From Mucilaginibacter paludis DSM 18603 (GTDB lineage Bacteria; Bacteroidota; Bacteroidia; Sphingobacteriales; Sphingobacteriaceae): a stretch of 64,000 nt of DNA. Positions 17,461 to 25,708 of the stretch are shown piece by piece. Position 1 is the stretch's first letter. Each line of letters opens with the position of its first letter. Where the stretch lies: assembly GCF_000166195.2 (NCBI RefSeq), contig NZ_CM001403.1, positions 4,792,432-4,856,431 on the forward strand, written 5' to 3'. The notes below the pieces were generated by a model. The model made no database searches. It had not been told where the DNA came from and was given only the letters and a program-made list of their open reading frames with translations. A program made the translations under genes and the position numbers.

Positions 17461-19140
17461 ATGAATAATGACCAATTTGTTATCGGTGTTGATTACGGTA
17501 GCGACTCCGTACGTTCTGTTATAGTTGATGCAGCTAATGGTCGCGAACTGGCCGCGTCTGTTTTTTATTACCCGCGCTGGCAAAAAGGAATGTATTGCGA
17601 TGCGCCGCAAAACCAGTTCAGGCAACATCCGTTGGATTACGTTGAAGGATTAGAGCAAACCATTAAAGATTGTATAAAAAAAGCAGGCACATCTGTAGCT
17701 GCCAATATCAAAGCCATCTCGGTTGATACTACCGGCTCAACGCCTGTTGCGGTTGATGAGAGCGGTACGCCCCTGGCTTTGTTACCCGGTTTTGAAAATA
17801 ACCCACACGCCATGTTTGTGTTGTGGAAAGACCATACCGGTATAAAAGAAGCTGCCGAAATTAACGAGCACGCTACCAAATTCGATGTTAACTACCTGCA
17901 ATATGTAGGCGGAATTTATTCGTCCGAATGGTTTTGGGCCAAGTTGCTCCGTACTTTGCGTACAGATGAACAAGTAAGAAAAGCCTGCTATAGCTGGGTT
18001 GAGCATTGTGATTGGATACCGTTTTTATTAACCGGCGGTACAAAGGTTGCCGATATGAAACGCGGCCGTTGTTCTGCCGGGCATAAAGCGCTTTGGTCGG
18101 CCGATTTTGGCGGTTTGCCACCCGATGAGTTTTTTAGCTCTTTAGATCCTTTGTTAAAAGGGATCACTTCACGATTATTTAAAAACACCTATACTTCGGA
18201 CGAGGTTGCCGGCACTTTAAGCAAAGAGTGGGCTGACCGTTTAGGCCTTTCAACCGACGTAGTAATAGGTGTTGGCGCGTTTGATGCCCACATGGGTGCA
18301 GTAGGCGGGCAGATAGAACCTTACCACCTAAGTAAGGTAATGGGAACTTCAACCTGTGATATTTTGGTTGTACCTAATGCCGATATCCAGGGCAAATTGG
18401 TAAAAGGGATTTGCGGACAGGTGGATGGATCGGTTATCCCCGGCATGCTGGGTTTAGAAGCCGGCCAATCGGCCTTTGGCGATACTTACGCCTGGTTCCG
18501 CAACCTGCTGGAGTGGCCATTGCAAAACTTGCTGGCTACATCAACATTAATTGACGCGCAAACGGCTGCTGCCTTGAAGGATGAAATGGCTGGTAAAATT
18601 ATCCCCGAGCTAAGCCGCCAGGCCGCCTTATTGCCCATTGAAGAATACAGCGAACTGGCTATCGACTGGTTTAACGGCCGCCGCACACCCGATGCCAACC
18701 AGGAGCTGAAAGGCGCTATAACCGGATTGGGCTTAGGCAGCGATGCGCCACGCGTTTTTAAAGCATTAGCCGAAGCAACTTGCTTTGGAGCCAAAAAAAT
18801 AGTTGACCGCTTTAACAGCGAAGGTGTGCCGGTAAAAGGATTGATAGGCATCGGTGGCGTAGCCAAAAAGTCTCCATACATTATGCAAATGATGGCCGAT
18901 ATTTTAAACATGCCTATCCGCATCCATCAGTTTGAGCATACCTGCGCTTTGGGTGCCGCCATGTTTGCTGCTACAGCAGCCGGTATTTACCCTAATGTGG
19001 AAGAAGCGATGGCTGCCATGGGGGGTGGCTTTGATATGGAATACTTCCCGCAAAAACAATTAGAAGCTGTTTATAATTTGCGCTATCAGCAATATAATAA
19101 ACTGGGTGGCTTTATAGAACAACAAACTCTGGCTAAATAA
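17461..19140 (+). CDS. araB: L-ribulokinase
   Basis: 559 residues, FGGY kinase family. N-terminal IGVDYGSDSVRSVIVDA is the first phosphate/ATP motif; KAISVDTTGSTPVAVD and HPLDYVEGLEQTIKDC follow; GVGAFDAHMGAVGG marks the catalytic Asp region; GIGGVAKKSPYIMQMMADIL and CALGAAMFAATAAG are the C-terminal FGGY/adenosine motifs. It phosphorylates L-ribulose to L-ribulose-5-phosphate in the cytoplasm. First gene of a tight operon (14-nt gap to araD), about 370 nt downstream of the regulator gene. Confidence 0.95.
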   Translation: MNNDQFVIGVDYGSDSVRSVIVDAANGRELAASVFYYPRWQKGMYCDAPQNQFRQHPLDYVEGLEQTIKDCIKKAGTSVAANIKAISVDTTGSTPVAVDESGTPLALLPGFENNPHAMFVLWKDHTGIKEAAEINEHATKFDVNYLQYVGGIYSSEWFWAKLLRTLRTDEQVRKACYSWVEHCDWIPFLLTGGTKVADMKRGRCSAGHKALWSADFGGLPPDEFFSSLDPLLKGITSRLFKNTYTSDEVAGTLSKEWADRLGLSTDVVIGVGAFDAHMGAVGGQIEPYHLSKVMGTSTCDILVVPNADIQGKLVKGICGQVDGSVIPGMLGLEAGQSAFGDTYAWFRNLLEWPLQNLLATSTLIDAQTAAALKDEMAGKIIPELSRQAALLPIEEYSELAIDWFNGRRTPDANQELKGAITGLGLGSDAPRVFKALAEATCFGAKKIVDRFNSEGVPVKGLIGIGGVAKKSPYIMQMMADILNMPIRIHQFEHTCALGAAMFAATAAGIYPNVEEAMAAMGGGFDMEYFPQKQLEAVYNLRYQQYNKLGGFIEQQTLAK

Positions 19141-19153
19141 AAACAATTATAAG

Positions 19154-19852
19154 ATGAGCAAATATCAGCACATACAGGAAGAGGCCTACAAGGCTAATAT
19201 GGAATTGCCAAAGCTTAACCTGGTGATTTTTACCTTTGGCAACGTGAGCGCGGTAGACCGTGATTTAGGCGTTTTTGCTATTAAACCAAGTGGCGTGCCT
19301 TACGAAGATCTGTCACCCGAAAAAATGGTGATTGTTGATTTTAACGGCGTTACTGTTGAAGGTAGCCTGAGGCCATCATCAGATACCAAAACCCATGCTG
19401 TTTTATACAAGCATTGGGATAGTATTGGTGGCATTGTACATACACATTCGACTTATGCGACAGCATGGGCGCAATCGCAGCGCGATATTCCGATTTTTGG
19501 CACCACACATGCCGATTATAATACCGTTGATATCCCTTGCGCGCCACCCATGAGCGACCTGATGATACAGGGCGATTACGAGTATCAAACCGGACACCAG
19601 ATCATCGAGTGTCTGCGCGAAAAAGGCATGGATTATAAAGAAGTTGAAATGGTTTTGGTAGGTAACCACGCACCTTTTACCTGGGGTAAAACTGCAGCCA
19701 AGGCAGTGCACAACAGCGCTGTTTTAGAGGCAATAGCCCAAATGGCGCTGTTGACCGAACAGATTAACCCGGAAGCTCCAAGACTTAAACAGGCACTGAT
19801 CAATAAACATTACGACCGTAAACACGGCATTGACAGCTACTACGGGCAATAA
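19154..19852 (+). CDS. araD: L-ribulose-5-phosphate 4-epimerase
   Basis: 232 residues of the class II aldolase/AraD family. Visible motifs: LVIFTFGNVSAVDRD, GVPYEDLSPEKMVIVD, GGIVHTHSTYATAWAQ (zinc His pair HTH), TTHADY and VLVGNHAPFTWG (third zinc His). It converts L-ribulose-5-phosphate to D-xylulose-5-phosphate, which enters the pentose phosphate pathway. It follows araB by 13 nt and is separated from the GH27 gene by 13 nt. Confidence 0.95.
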   Translation: MSKYQHIQEEAYKANMELPKLNLVIFTFGNVSAVDRDLGVFAIKPSGVPYEDLSPEKMVIVDFNGVTVEGSLRPSSDTKTHAVLYKHWDSIGGIVHTHSTYATAWAQSQRDIPIFGTTHADYNTVDIPCAPPMSDLMIQGDYEYQTGHQIIECLREKGMDYKEVEMVLVGNHAPFTWGKTAAKAVHNSAVLEAIAQMALLTEQINPEAPRLKQALINKHYDRKHGIDSYYGQ

Positions 19853-19865
19853 ACTTCACCCTATA

Positions 19866-21311
19866 ATGACCAAAATGAAAAATGAAAGGTATGTTGACCG
19901 GGGTGTGCGGATAAATAATTCTTGCCTGCCTAAAGTTAAAAAAGCGAGCAAGGCGCGCAAAAAACGCTATGCAGTTGGGCTGACATTCTTGTTGTCGTTT
20001 TTGCTTTTTGCTACAACCAACGCCCAGCAGAAGGATTTTCACTCATGGGCGGCTACCCCGCCTATGGGCTGGAACAGCTGGGACTGCTTTGGGCCAACCG
20101 TAGTTGAGGCCGAAGTTAAAGCCAATGCCGATTATATGGCCAAAAACCTTAAAGCCTCTGGCTGGGAGTATATTATTGTTGATATCCGCTGGTATGTAGG
20201 TAACGATAAGGCGCATGGCTATAATGAAACCGATCCGGATTATGTGCTCGACCAATATGGCCGCTTTCAGCCTGCCGTAAACCGTTTTCCATCCGCTGCG
20301 GGTGGTAAAGGTTTTAAGCCGCTGGCAGATTATATCCATTCAAAGGGCTTAAAATTTGGTATTCATATTATGCGCGGTATCCCTGTTGAGGCTGTTAAGC
20401 GCAACCTGCCTATTTTAGGGAGTAAGGCAACCGCCAAAGATATTTACAGTACCGATAAACAATGTAAATGGCTAAAGGATATGTATACCGTTGTGGCCGG
20501 CAGGGATGGTGCGCAAGAATACTATAACTCTCTTTTTAAGCTTTATGCCTCCTGGGGGCTGGATTTTGTAAAGGTTGATGATCTGTCAAGGCCTTACCAT
20601 ACCGCAGAAGTAGAGATGATCCGCAAGGCCATTGACCTGACCGGACGCAAGATCGTTCTCAGTACATCACCCGGCGAAACTCCCTTAGCCAGCGCCCCCC
20701 ATGTACAGCAACATGCCAATATGTGGCGTACCGTTGATGATTTTTGGGATAACTGGAAAATGCTGCAAGAACATTTTGATGTTTTTGCAAGATGGAACGC
20801 GTACCGGGCACCCGGTGCCTGGCCGGATGGCGATATGTTGCCTATCGGTAAAATTGGCATCAGGGCAGAAAGGGGTAACCCAAGGATGACGGCCTTTACG
20901 CACGACGAGCAATATACTTTGATGACCCTATGGACTATCTTTCGTTCGCCTTTGATGTTTGGCGGTAACCTGCCCGATAATGATGCCTTTACTCTGTCAT
21001 TATTAAACAATAAGGAAGTATTAGCCGTGTTAAAATACAGCTCGAACAACAAAGAGCTGTTTAGAAACGCAAGCGGCATTGCCTGGGTAGCCGACGATGC
21101 CAAAACAGGCGATAAATATGTGGCCCTGTTTAACCCGGCCGATGGGGATGAGCCTGTTAAAATTGCCGTGCAGTTAAAAGAACTCGGCTTCAACTCCGCC
21201 TGTAAAGTGCGCGACTTATGGAGTAACAAGGATTTAGGAAAATTTACCGGCGAATTTGCACCGGCTATCAATAAACATGGGACGGGCCTGTACCGTATAT
21301 CTGCCAAATAA
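19866..21311 (+). CDS. GH27 glycosidase (alpha-galactosidase or beta-L-arabinopyranosidase)
   Basis: About 481 residues from ATG 19866 (ATG at 19875 also possible; a TTG at 19830 would overlap araD). A long charged leader precedes a signal helix (YAVGLTFLLSFLLFATTNAQ), so it is exported. GH27 features: ATPPMGWNSWDCFG, YIIVDIRWYVG, LDFVKVDDLSR (nucleophile Asp in the KxD motif) and GAWPDGDMLPIG (acid/base Asp). GH27 covers alpha-galactosidases and beta-L-arabinopyranosidases. Its place between araD and araA favours release of L-arabinopyranose, but substrate is inferred only from context. Confidence 0.85.
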   Translation: MTKMKNERYVDRGVRINNSCLPKVKKASKARKKRYAVGLTFLLSFLLFATTNAQQKDFHSWAATPPMGWNSWDCFGPTVVEAEVKANADYMAKNLKASGWEYIIVDIRWYVGNDKAHGYNETDPDYVLDQYGRFQPAVNRFPSAAGGKGFKPLADYIHSKGLKFGIHIMRGIPVEAVKRNLPILGSKATAKDIYSTDKQCKWLKDMYTVVAGRDGAQEYYNSLFKLYASWGLDFVKVDDLSRPYHTAEVEMIRKAIDLTGRKIVLSTSPGETPLASAPHVQQHANMWRTVDDFWDNWKMLQEHFDVFARWNAYRAPGAWPDGDMLPIGKIGIRAERGNPRMTAFTHDEQYTLMTLWTIFRSPLMFGGNLPDNDAFTLSLLNNKEVLAVLKYSSNNKELFRNASGIAWVADDAKTGDKYVALFNPADGDEPVKIAVQLKELGFNSACKVRDLWSNKDLGKFTGEFAPAINKHGTGLYRISAK

Positions 21312-21350
21312 GCGCCCTGAAAATAATCGTGAAAAATAATTAATACTAAA

Positions 21351-22856
21351 ATGATCAACTTAAAAGAATTAGAAGTTTGGTTTGTAACCGGTAGCCAGGA
21401 TTTGTATGGCGAAGCAACATTAAGGCAAGTTGCCGAGCATTCGCAGCAAATAGCTAAGTCGTTGGACGGGGCGTCGCAAATTCCGGTTAGAGTTGTTTTT
21501 AAACCGACGGTAAAATCAACCGAAGAAATTTACAGCATTTGCCAGGAAGCCAACACCACTAAAGCCTGTATTGGTATAGTGGCCTGGATGCATACTTTTT
21601 CTCCTGCCAAAATGTGGATCAGGGGTTTAAAGATATTACAAAAACCGTTATTGCACCTGCATACCCAGTTCAACAGCGATATTCCTTGGAGCTCTATCGA
21701 TATGGATTTTATGAACTTGAATCAAAGCGCCCATGGCGACCGCGAGTTCGGTTTTATCATGTCGCGCATGCGTTTAAATCGCAAGGTTGTTGTTGGCCAC
21801 TGGCAGGATGAAAGCGTATTGAGCCAAATTGGTGGTTGGACACGTGTTGCGGCGGGTTGGAACGACTGGCAAGGTGCCAAGTTTGTACGCTTTGGCGATA
21901 ACATGCGTTATGTTGCAGTTACCGATGGCGATAAAGTTGAAGCTGAATTACGCTTTGGCTACTCGGTAAATACTTATGGCGTAGGCGACCTGGTTAAAGT
22001 GATCAACGCCATATCAGACGCTGAAATTGATCAGCTGACTAAAGAATACGAAGAATTATATGCCGTAGTGCCTTCCTTACGCAAAGGTGGTGATCAATAT
22101 ACTTCACTCCGTGAGGCTGCAAAAATTGAACTGGGTTTAAAAGCCTTTTTGGTTGATGGTAACTACAAAGGCTACACTGATACCTTTGAGGATCTGCACG
22201 GCATGGTTCAACTACCGGGCATTGCATCACAGCGTTTAATGGGCCAGGGTTATGGTTTCGGTGGCGAGGGCGACTGGAAAACTGCTGCCCTGGTACGTGC
22301 CATGAAGGTTATGGGAACAGGCCTGGAAGGTGGTAACTCCTTTATGGAAGATTATACCTACCACTTCAATCCATCAAACCCCATGGTATTAGGATCGCAC
22401 ATGCTTGAGATCTGCGAATCAATCGCTTCCGGCAAACCTAACTGCGAAATCCATCCATTAGGTATTGGCGGTAAAGCCGATCCGGTACGTTTGGTGTTCA
22501 ACGTAGCAGGCGGCCCGGCACTCAATGCATCATTGATCGACATGGGTAACCGTTTCCGTTTATTGGTGAACGAGGTTGAAGCCGTTGCGCCGGAGCACGA
22601 GCTGCCTAAATTACCGGTAGCCCGTGTATTATGGAAACCACTGCCTGATATGAAAACCGGTTGCGCAGCATGGATATTGGCCGGTGGAGCACACCATACC
22701 TCATACAGCCAGAATTTAAGCTCGGAGCAATTACAGGATTTTGCCGAAATGGCTAACATGGAATATGTTTTAATTGGCAAGGATACTAACCTGCACCAAT
22801 TTAAAAACGAGCTACGCTGGAGCGAAGCTTATTACCAAATCAATAAACAGTTTTAA
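21351..22856 (+). CDS. araA: L-arabinose isomerase
   Basis: 501 residues, full length for the family. Typical motifs are LEVWFVTGSQDLYGEATLRQV at the N-terminus, CIGIVAWMHTFSPAKMWI, LHTQFNSDIPW, and the catalytic/metal region QGYGFGGEGDWKTAAL (Glu), SFMEDYTYHF (Glu), and two His in LGSHMLEIC and PHxx-type GGAHHTSYS. It converts L-arabinose to L-ribulose using Mn2+. Last gene of the araB-araD-GH27-araA operon, 39 nt after the GH27 gene, and followed by a terminator. Confidence 0.96.
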   Translation: MINLKELEVWFVTGSQDLYGEATLRQVAEHSQQIAKSLDGASQIPVRVVFKPTVKSTEEIYSICQEANTTKACIGIVAWMHTFSPAKMWIRGLKILQKPLLHLHTQFNSDIPWSSIDMDFMNLNQSAHGDREFGFIMSRMRLNRKVVVGHWQDESVLSQIGGWTRVAAGWNDWQGAKFVRFGDNMRYVAVTDGDKVEAELRFGYSVNTYGVGDLVKVINAISDAEIDQLTKEYEELYAVVPSLRKGGDQYTSLREAAKIELGLKAFLVDGNYKGYTDTFEDLHGMVQLPGIASQRLMGQGYGFGGEGDWKTAALVRAMKVMGTGLEGGNSFMEDYTYHFNPSNPMVLGSHMLEICESIASGKPNCEIHPLGIGGKADPVRLVFNVAGGPALNASLIDMGNRFRLLVNEVEAVAPEHELPKLPVARVLWKPLPDMKTGCAAWILAGGAHHTSYSQNLSSEQLQDFAEMANMEYVLIGKDTNLHQFKNELRWSEAYYQINKQF

Positions 22857-22879
22857 AAAACCAAACCTTATCACAAGAA

Positions 22880-22903
22880 AGCCCTTTCTGAAAAGAGAGG
22901 GCT
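22880..22903 (+). terminator. Intrinsic terminator of the araBDA operon
   Basis: AGCCCTTTCT, a GAAA loop and AGAGAGGGCT (one wobble pair), followed by TTTTTT; it begins 23 nt after the araA stop codon. Confidence 0.9.
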
Positions 22904-23146
22904 TTTTTTATGAAGTATGGCATATCGACAAAAATTATAAAGGAAGCTTAAAAACTTATCTGGCTCTAACGTTTTGTACGGTTGTTGAAAATTCGATTTG
23001 TAACTGATATGCTAAACCAAGATTTTGCTGATGATATTTTTCGCAGAAATTTCACTACTATTTTAATATCTTAACGATTTCGGTCGGCCAAAAAATTGCG
23101 ATGGCGTTTTGGACCTCGCAGACTATTAGGTGCAGAAAGAAAAGTG

Positions 23147-23284
23147 CGCAAAAGCCTGACTGCACGCCGGGCCGGGAGCTGGCCCGTGGGCGGAAGGATC
23201 GGGCAGTCTTGACTTTTTTGGTTCTTTTTGTGTCAAGACAAAAAGAACAAAGCCCTTCCCGCGGCGTCTGAGCGGGCCGATGTT
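23147..23284. repeat. Dispersed ~140-bp intergenic repeat, copy B
   Basis: Reverse-complement copy of 13105-13253, with the same internal hairpin. It includes GACTGCACGCCGGGCCGGG and GCGGGCCGATGTT at its ends. Between 23285 and 23554 there are only short palindromic-repeat fragments (for example TTGATAATCAATAG at 23420-23433) and no gene. Confidence 0.8.
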
Positions 23285-23554
23285 GTAAATTAAAGAATAC
23301 TGATTATTGGAGCAAAGATTGCACATTGATAATCAGTGCACCTCATATAATGCATACTTGCCGCTTTTAAAAGATCCCTCCTCCCGTCGGGATGACATGA
23401 TTGAGAGAGGATTGGTATTGATAATCAATAGCTTAAAAAGACGTTATTATAAGATTTGGCCTATGAAGACAAAATAATAACGGCATGCGCTCGCAGAGGC
23501 CACCGCACCGTGCTTCGACAAGCTTATAATGACGTCTATGTAAGTTATTGACCA

Positions 23555-24874
23555 TCAGGCTTCTTTTTGAACGATCATACCGAGTTTAGCTGCATCTTTT
23601 TGCAGACGTGCTATTTTTCTTGCCTTTTGCTGTTCTATGTCTGGCTGTATCCGGGTGGCATCAAATGCTTGTTTATTAAGTACCATGTGATAAAAAATCA
23701 CTGCCAGCTTGCGGGCGATAGCTTTGATCGCTTTTTTGCTCCCTTTTGTCGATGCTAATCTTCTGTACTGCTGCCCCATCGGACCTTTGCTTTGCCATAA
23801 ACAATGCGCCGCCAACCGGAATGCTTGTGTTGCAGGATTATTGTTGTTACGTCTTTCATACCCTATTATTTTGCCTCCCGATATTTTGGGCCTCGGTGAT
23901 AGATTTAACCAACTCACAAAATGTTCTGCCGTAGGCCATTTTTTCATATTCGTTCCCGTTACTGCAAGAATAGTTAAAAGCCCTATTTCATCCAGACCCT
24001 CTACCTCGGTAAGGTCTACTCCCAAAATTCCCAATAAATAATCTTTCAGATTAAAGCTGTACTGGTTCTTTCTTACCTTTTTTGTTTTCTGTTGGATAAC
24101 TGTTGGCGCTTCGCCCTTACAAGCAAGAAGCTCCTTTAGGGTATGTTCAATATGACTTTCATAAACCTGCATTTGCTCCTTAAAAAAATCATAGCTTTTA
24201 AGCGTGATGGATAGAATATGAATATAATGTTGCTTATATTCTCCCTGTAGCGAGCTAAGCAGATCCTCCGGGCTGGCCTTTAATTTTGTTACATCAATGC
24301 GAGCCAGCAAGGTTTGCCCATCGCATATTCCTGAACTGATCGCCCGTAAAAGCTTCATACCTGCTACTCCCTCCACATCGCTGATTAAATGCTGAAACTT
24401 AATATTCATCAACGTCAGTGTTTTCTGCATTCGGTTAAGGCTATCGCTCTTATAGTTTTGGTATATTTCTCTTTCATGAAGATATTGCCTTAACTCCCGG
24501 TAAAGTTCAGGCGCTATGTGAGAATTGCGTATCAGGCCATGGGCCAGCAACTGATGCAGCCACTGTGCATCGTTGATATCCGTTTTCTGAGCCGATACAT
24601 TCCGGTAATGACTTGGATTGACAAGGAACATCTCCATGCCATGCTTTTCCAAAATGTTGTAAAGTGATTCCCAATAAGGACCGGTTGCCTCCATGACTAC
24701 CTTTTCAATGCCTTCTTTTTGCAGCAATTCCGCTAACTCATACAAACTGCTTGTAAAGCTGTCAAATTCACGCAAATTGATCATCCCTTCACGGTCGGTA
24801 TAAGATACTACCATCAGCATGCTGCCGATATCTATGCCTGCTGAATGAGGATTTAACAATTCAAACCGTTCCAT
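23555..24874 (-). CDS. IS110-family transposase (DEDD RuvC-like recombinase)
   Basis: 439 residues. N-terminal RuvC-like domain: GIDIGSMLMVVS (Asp), VVMEATGPYWESLYNIL (Glu), KTDINDAQWLHQLL (Asp pair). C-terminal transposase_20 domain: VEGLDEIGLLTILAVTGTNM, WLNLSPRPKISGGKIIG (catalytic Ser candidate in ISGG) and AFRLAAHCLW. These are the hallmarks of IS110 elements, which use a DEDD active site plus Ser and, as known for IS621, a bridge RNA from the non-coding end. The reading frame is intact. An unusually structured non-coding region lies upstream (24951-25112). Confidence 0.93.
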   Translation of the reverse strand: MERFELLNPHSAGIDIGSMLMVVSYTDREGMINLREFDSFTSSLYELAELLQKEGIEKVVMEATGPYWESLYNILEKHGMEMFLVNPSHYRNVSAQKTDINDAQWLHQLLAHGLIRNSHIAPELYRELRQYLHEREIYQNYKSDSLNRMQKTLTLMNIKFQHLISDVEGVAGMKLLRAISSGICDGQTLLARIDVTKLKASPEDLLSSLQGEYKQHYIHILSITLKSYDFFKEQMQVYESHIEHTLKELLACKGEAPTVIQQKTKKVRKNQYSFNLKDYLLGILGVDLTEVEGLDEIGLLTILAVTGTNMKKWPTAEHFVSWLNLSPRPKISGGKIIGYERRNNNNPATQAFRLAAHCLWQSKGPMGQQYRRLASTKGSKKAIKAIARKLAVIFYHMVLNKQAFDATRIQPDIEQQKARKIARLQKDAAKLGMIVQKEA

Positions 24875-24950
24875 TTTTTTGCGGTCTGCCCAGCGGTGGC
24901 ACGCTTCTTTTTTTGCTATTTTTGCTCATGTTCTTATAATTATAAAAACT

Positions 24951-25112
24951 AGGCAAGCTCGGTCACTCTAAAGAATATTTAAGCTTAAAAGCATGGTAAA
25001 CTCTTCCGGTCAGAATAGTTCCCGATAATGTTTTTTTCAAAGAGTGACAGTCCCAAACTCAACAGCGGGCTCTTAACGGCGCCAAAGCGTGAACGGGTTA
25101 TGTAGCTTGCCT
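24951..25112 (-). ncRNA. Candidate IS110 bridge RNA
   Basis: In the transposase sense the region starts with AGGCAAGCT (25112-25104) and ends with its exact complement AGCTTGCCT (24959-24951). Inside, GTCACTCT (25048-25041) pairs with AGAGTGAC (24969-24962), only 2 nt from the outer stem. The result is a closing stem, a ~55-nt arm and a ~87-nt arm. The length (162 nt) and place (77 nt upstream of the transposase start) fit the bridge RNA known for IS621, whose two internal loops recognise target and donor DNA. The structure is seen by eye; its role is inferred from the family. Confidence 0.55.
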
Positions 25113-25281
25113 TGTTTTTTTGCAAAATGCAACTTTTTCAGCATAACTATCTTTATTGAAAAAACGTCATCCCTGTTTTTTCCGGAGCGACGCCCGGTGG
25201 GATACTCAGCATGACACCCACATTGATAATCAATAACTTAAAGACGTTATTGTAAACTGTAATTTACGGGTTTGTTTTTCA

Positions 25282-25392
25282 TCAGCAAAGCAAGTGGGCT
25301 TTTATTTCATTACAAATTATGGCTTGGAGTGTTTATAGAGGCGCTCGTAATAAAGAATGGATCAATACATCTGTATCAACGTAATCCATCAT
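25282..25392 (-). pseudogene. Decayed PIN-domain toxin
   Basis: Starting 4 nt after the antitoxin stop, ATG at 25392 gives MMDYVDTDVLIHSLL, matching the N-terminal PIN motif with its first catalytic Asp (DTD). A stop follows after 19 codons. PIN-like sequence then continues in other frames (YKHSKP, then IICNEIKAHLLC) until a stop near 25282, so at least two frameshifts are present. No remaining PIN active-site residues are found downstream. The pair with the intact antitoxin is typical of Bacteroidota VapBC-like modules. The reading is by eye and should be checked by a profile search. Confidence 0.5.
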
Positions 25393-25396
25393 GAAT

Positions 25397-25642
25397 TTAA
25401 CTTGGATATTGAGATTCATCAATCAATTTACGCATGTCTACATCGGCGGATATGATGGGTGCATTTTCACGGTTTCTTTTTATCAGTTCAAGCATACCCT
25501 TTTGTCTGTTAGGTATGTCTTTTTCTACAGGTTCTAACGATTTTACTATGATTTCGATTTCTTGGCCTGCAAAAAGCGTCTTTAACGACTTAAGAAAAGT
25601 CATGCTGATGTCTTGCGCCTTTATCCGGTACGTTGTTTGCAT
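25397..25642 (-). CDS. Antitoxin-like protein of a PIN-type pair
   Basis: 81 residues from ATG 25642 (MQTTYRIKAQDISM). The pattern YRIKAQDISMTFLKSLKTLFAGQEIEIIV followed by a charged C-terminal part resembles small Bacteroidota proteins encoded directly before PIN toxins. Such antitoxins bind their toxin and repress the operon. Here the toxin following 4 nt later is broken, so this may be an orphan antitoxin. No HTH or ribbon-helix-helix motif is clear enough to name the type. Confidence 0.6.
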   Translation of the reverse strand: MQTTYRIKAQDISMTFLKSLKTLFAGQEIEIIVKSLEPVEKDIPNRQKGMLELIKRNRENAPIISADVDMRKLIDESQYPS

Positions 25643-25708
25643 TATCAAATATAACTAAAAATAAATTCCGGTTAAAGGAGGGGCACAAGTTGCTTTGAAG
25701 TGGATCGT

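Larger units (their letters stand above)
23555..25112 (-). mobile_element. IS110-family insertion sequence (limits approximate)
   Basis: The transposase and its folded upstream region are included. IS110 elements lack clear terminal inverted repeats, and I could not fix the ends from one copy; the true right end is probably within ~60 nt beyond 23555 and the left end somewhat above 25112. Generic intergenic repeat sequence resumes on both sides (around 23505 and 25165). Confidence 0.6.

Noticed and set aside
23555..25112. IS1111-type element with subterminal inverted repeats
   Set aside because: No clear subterminal inverted repeats were found at the ends, and the folded non-coding region is upstream of the transposase, as in the IS110 subgroup.
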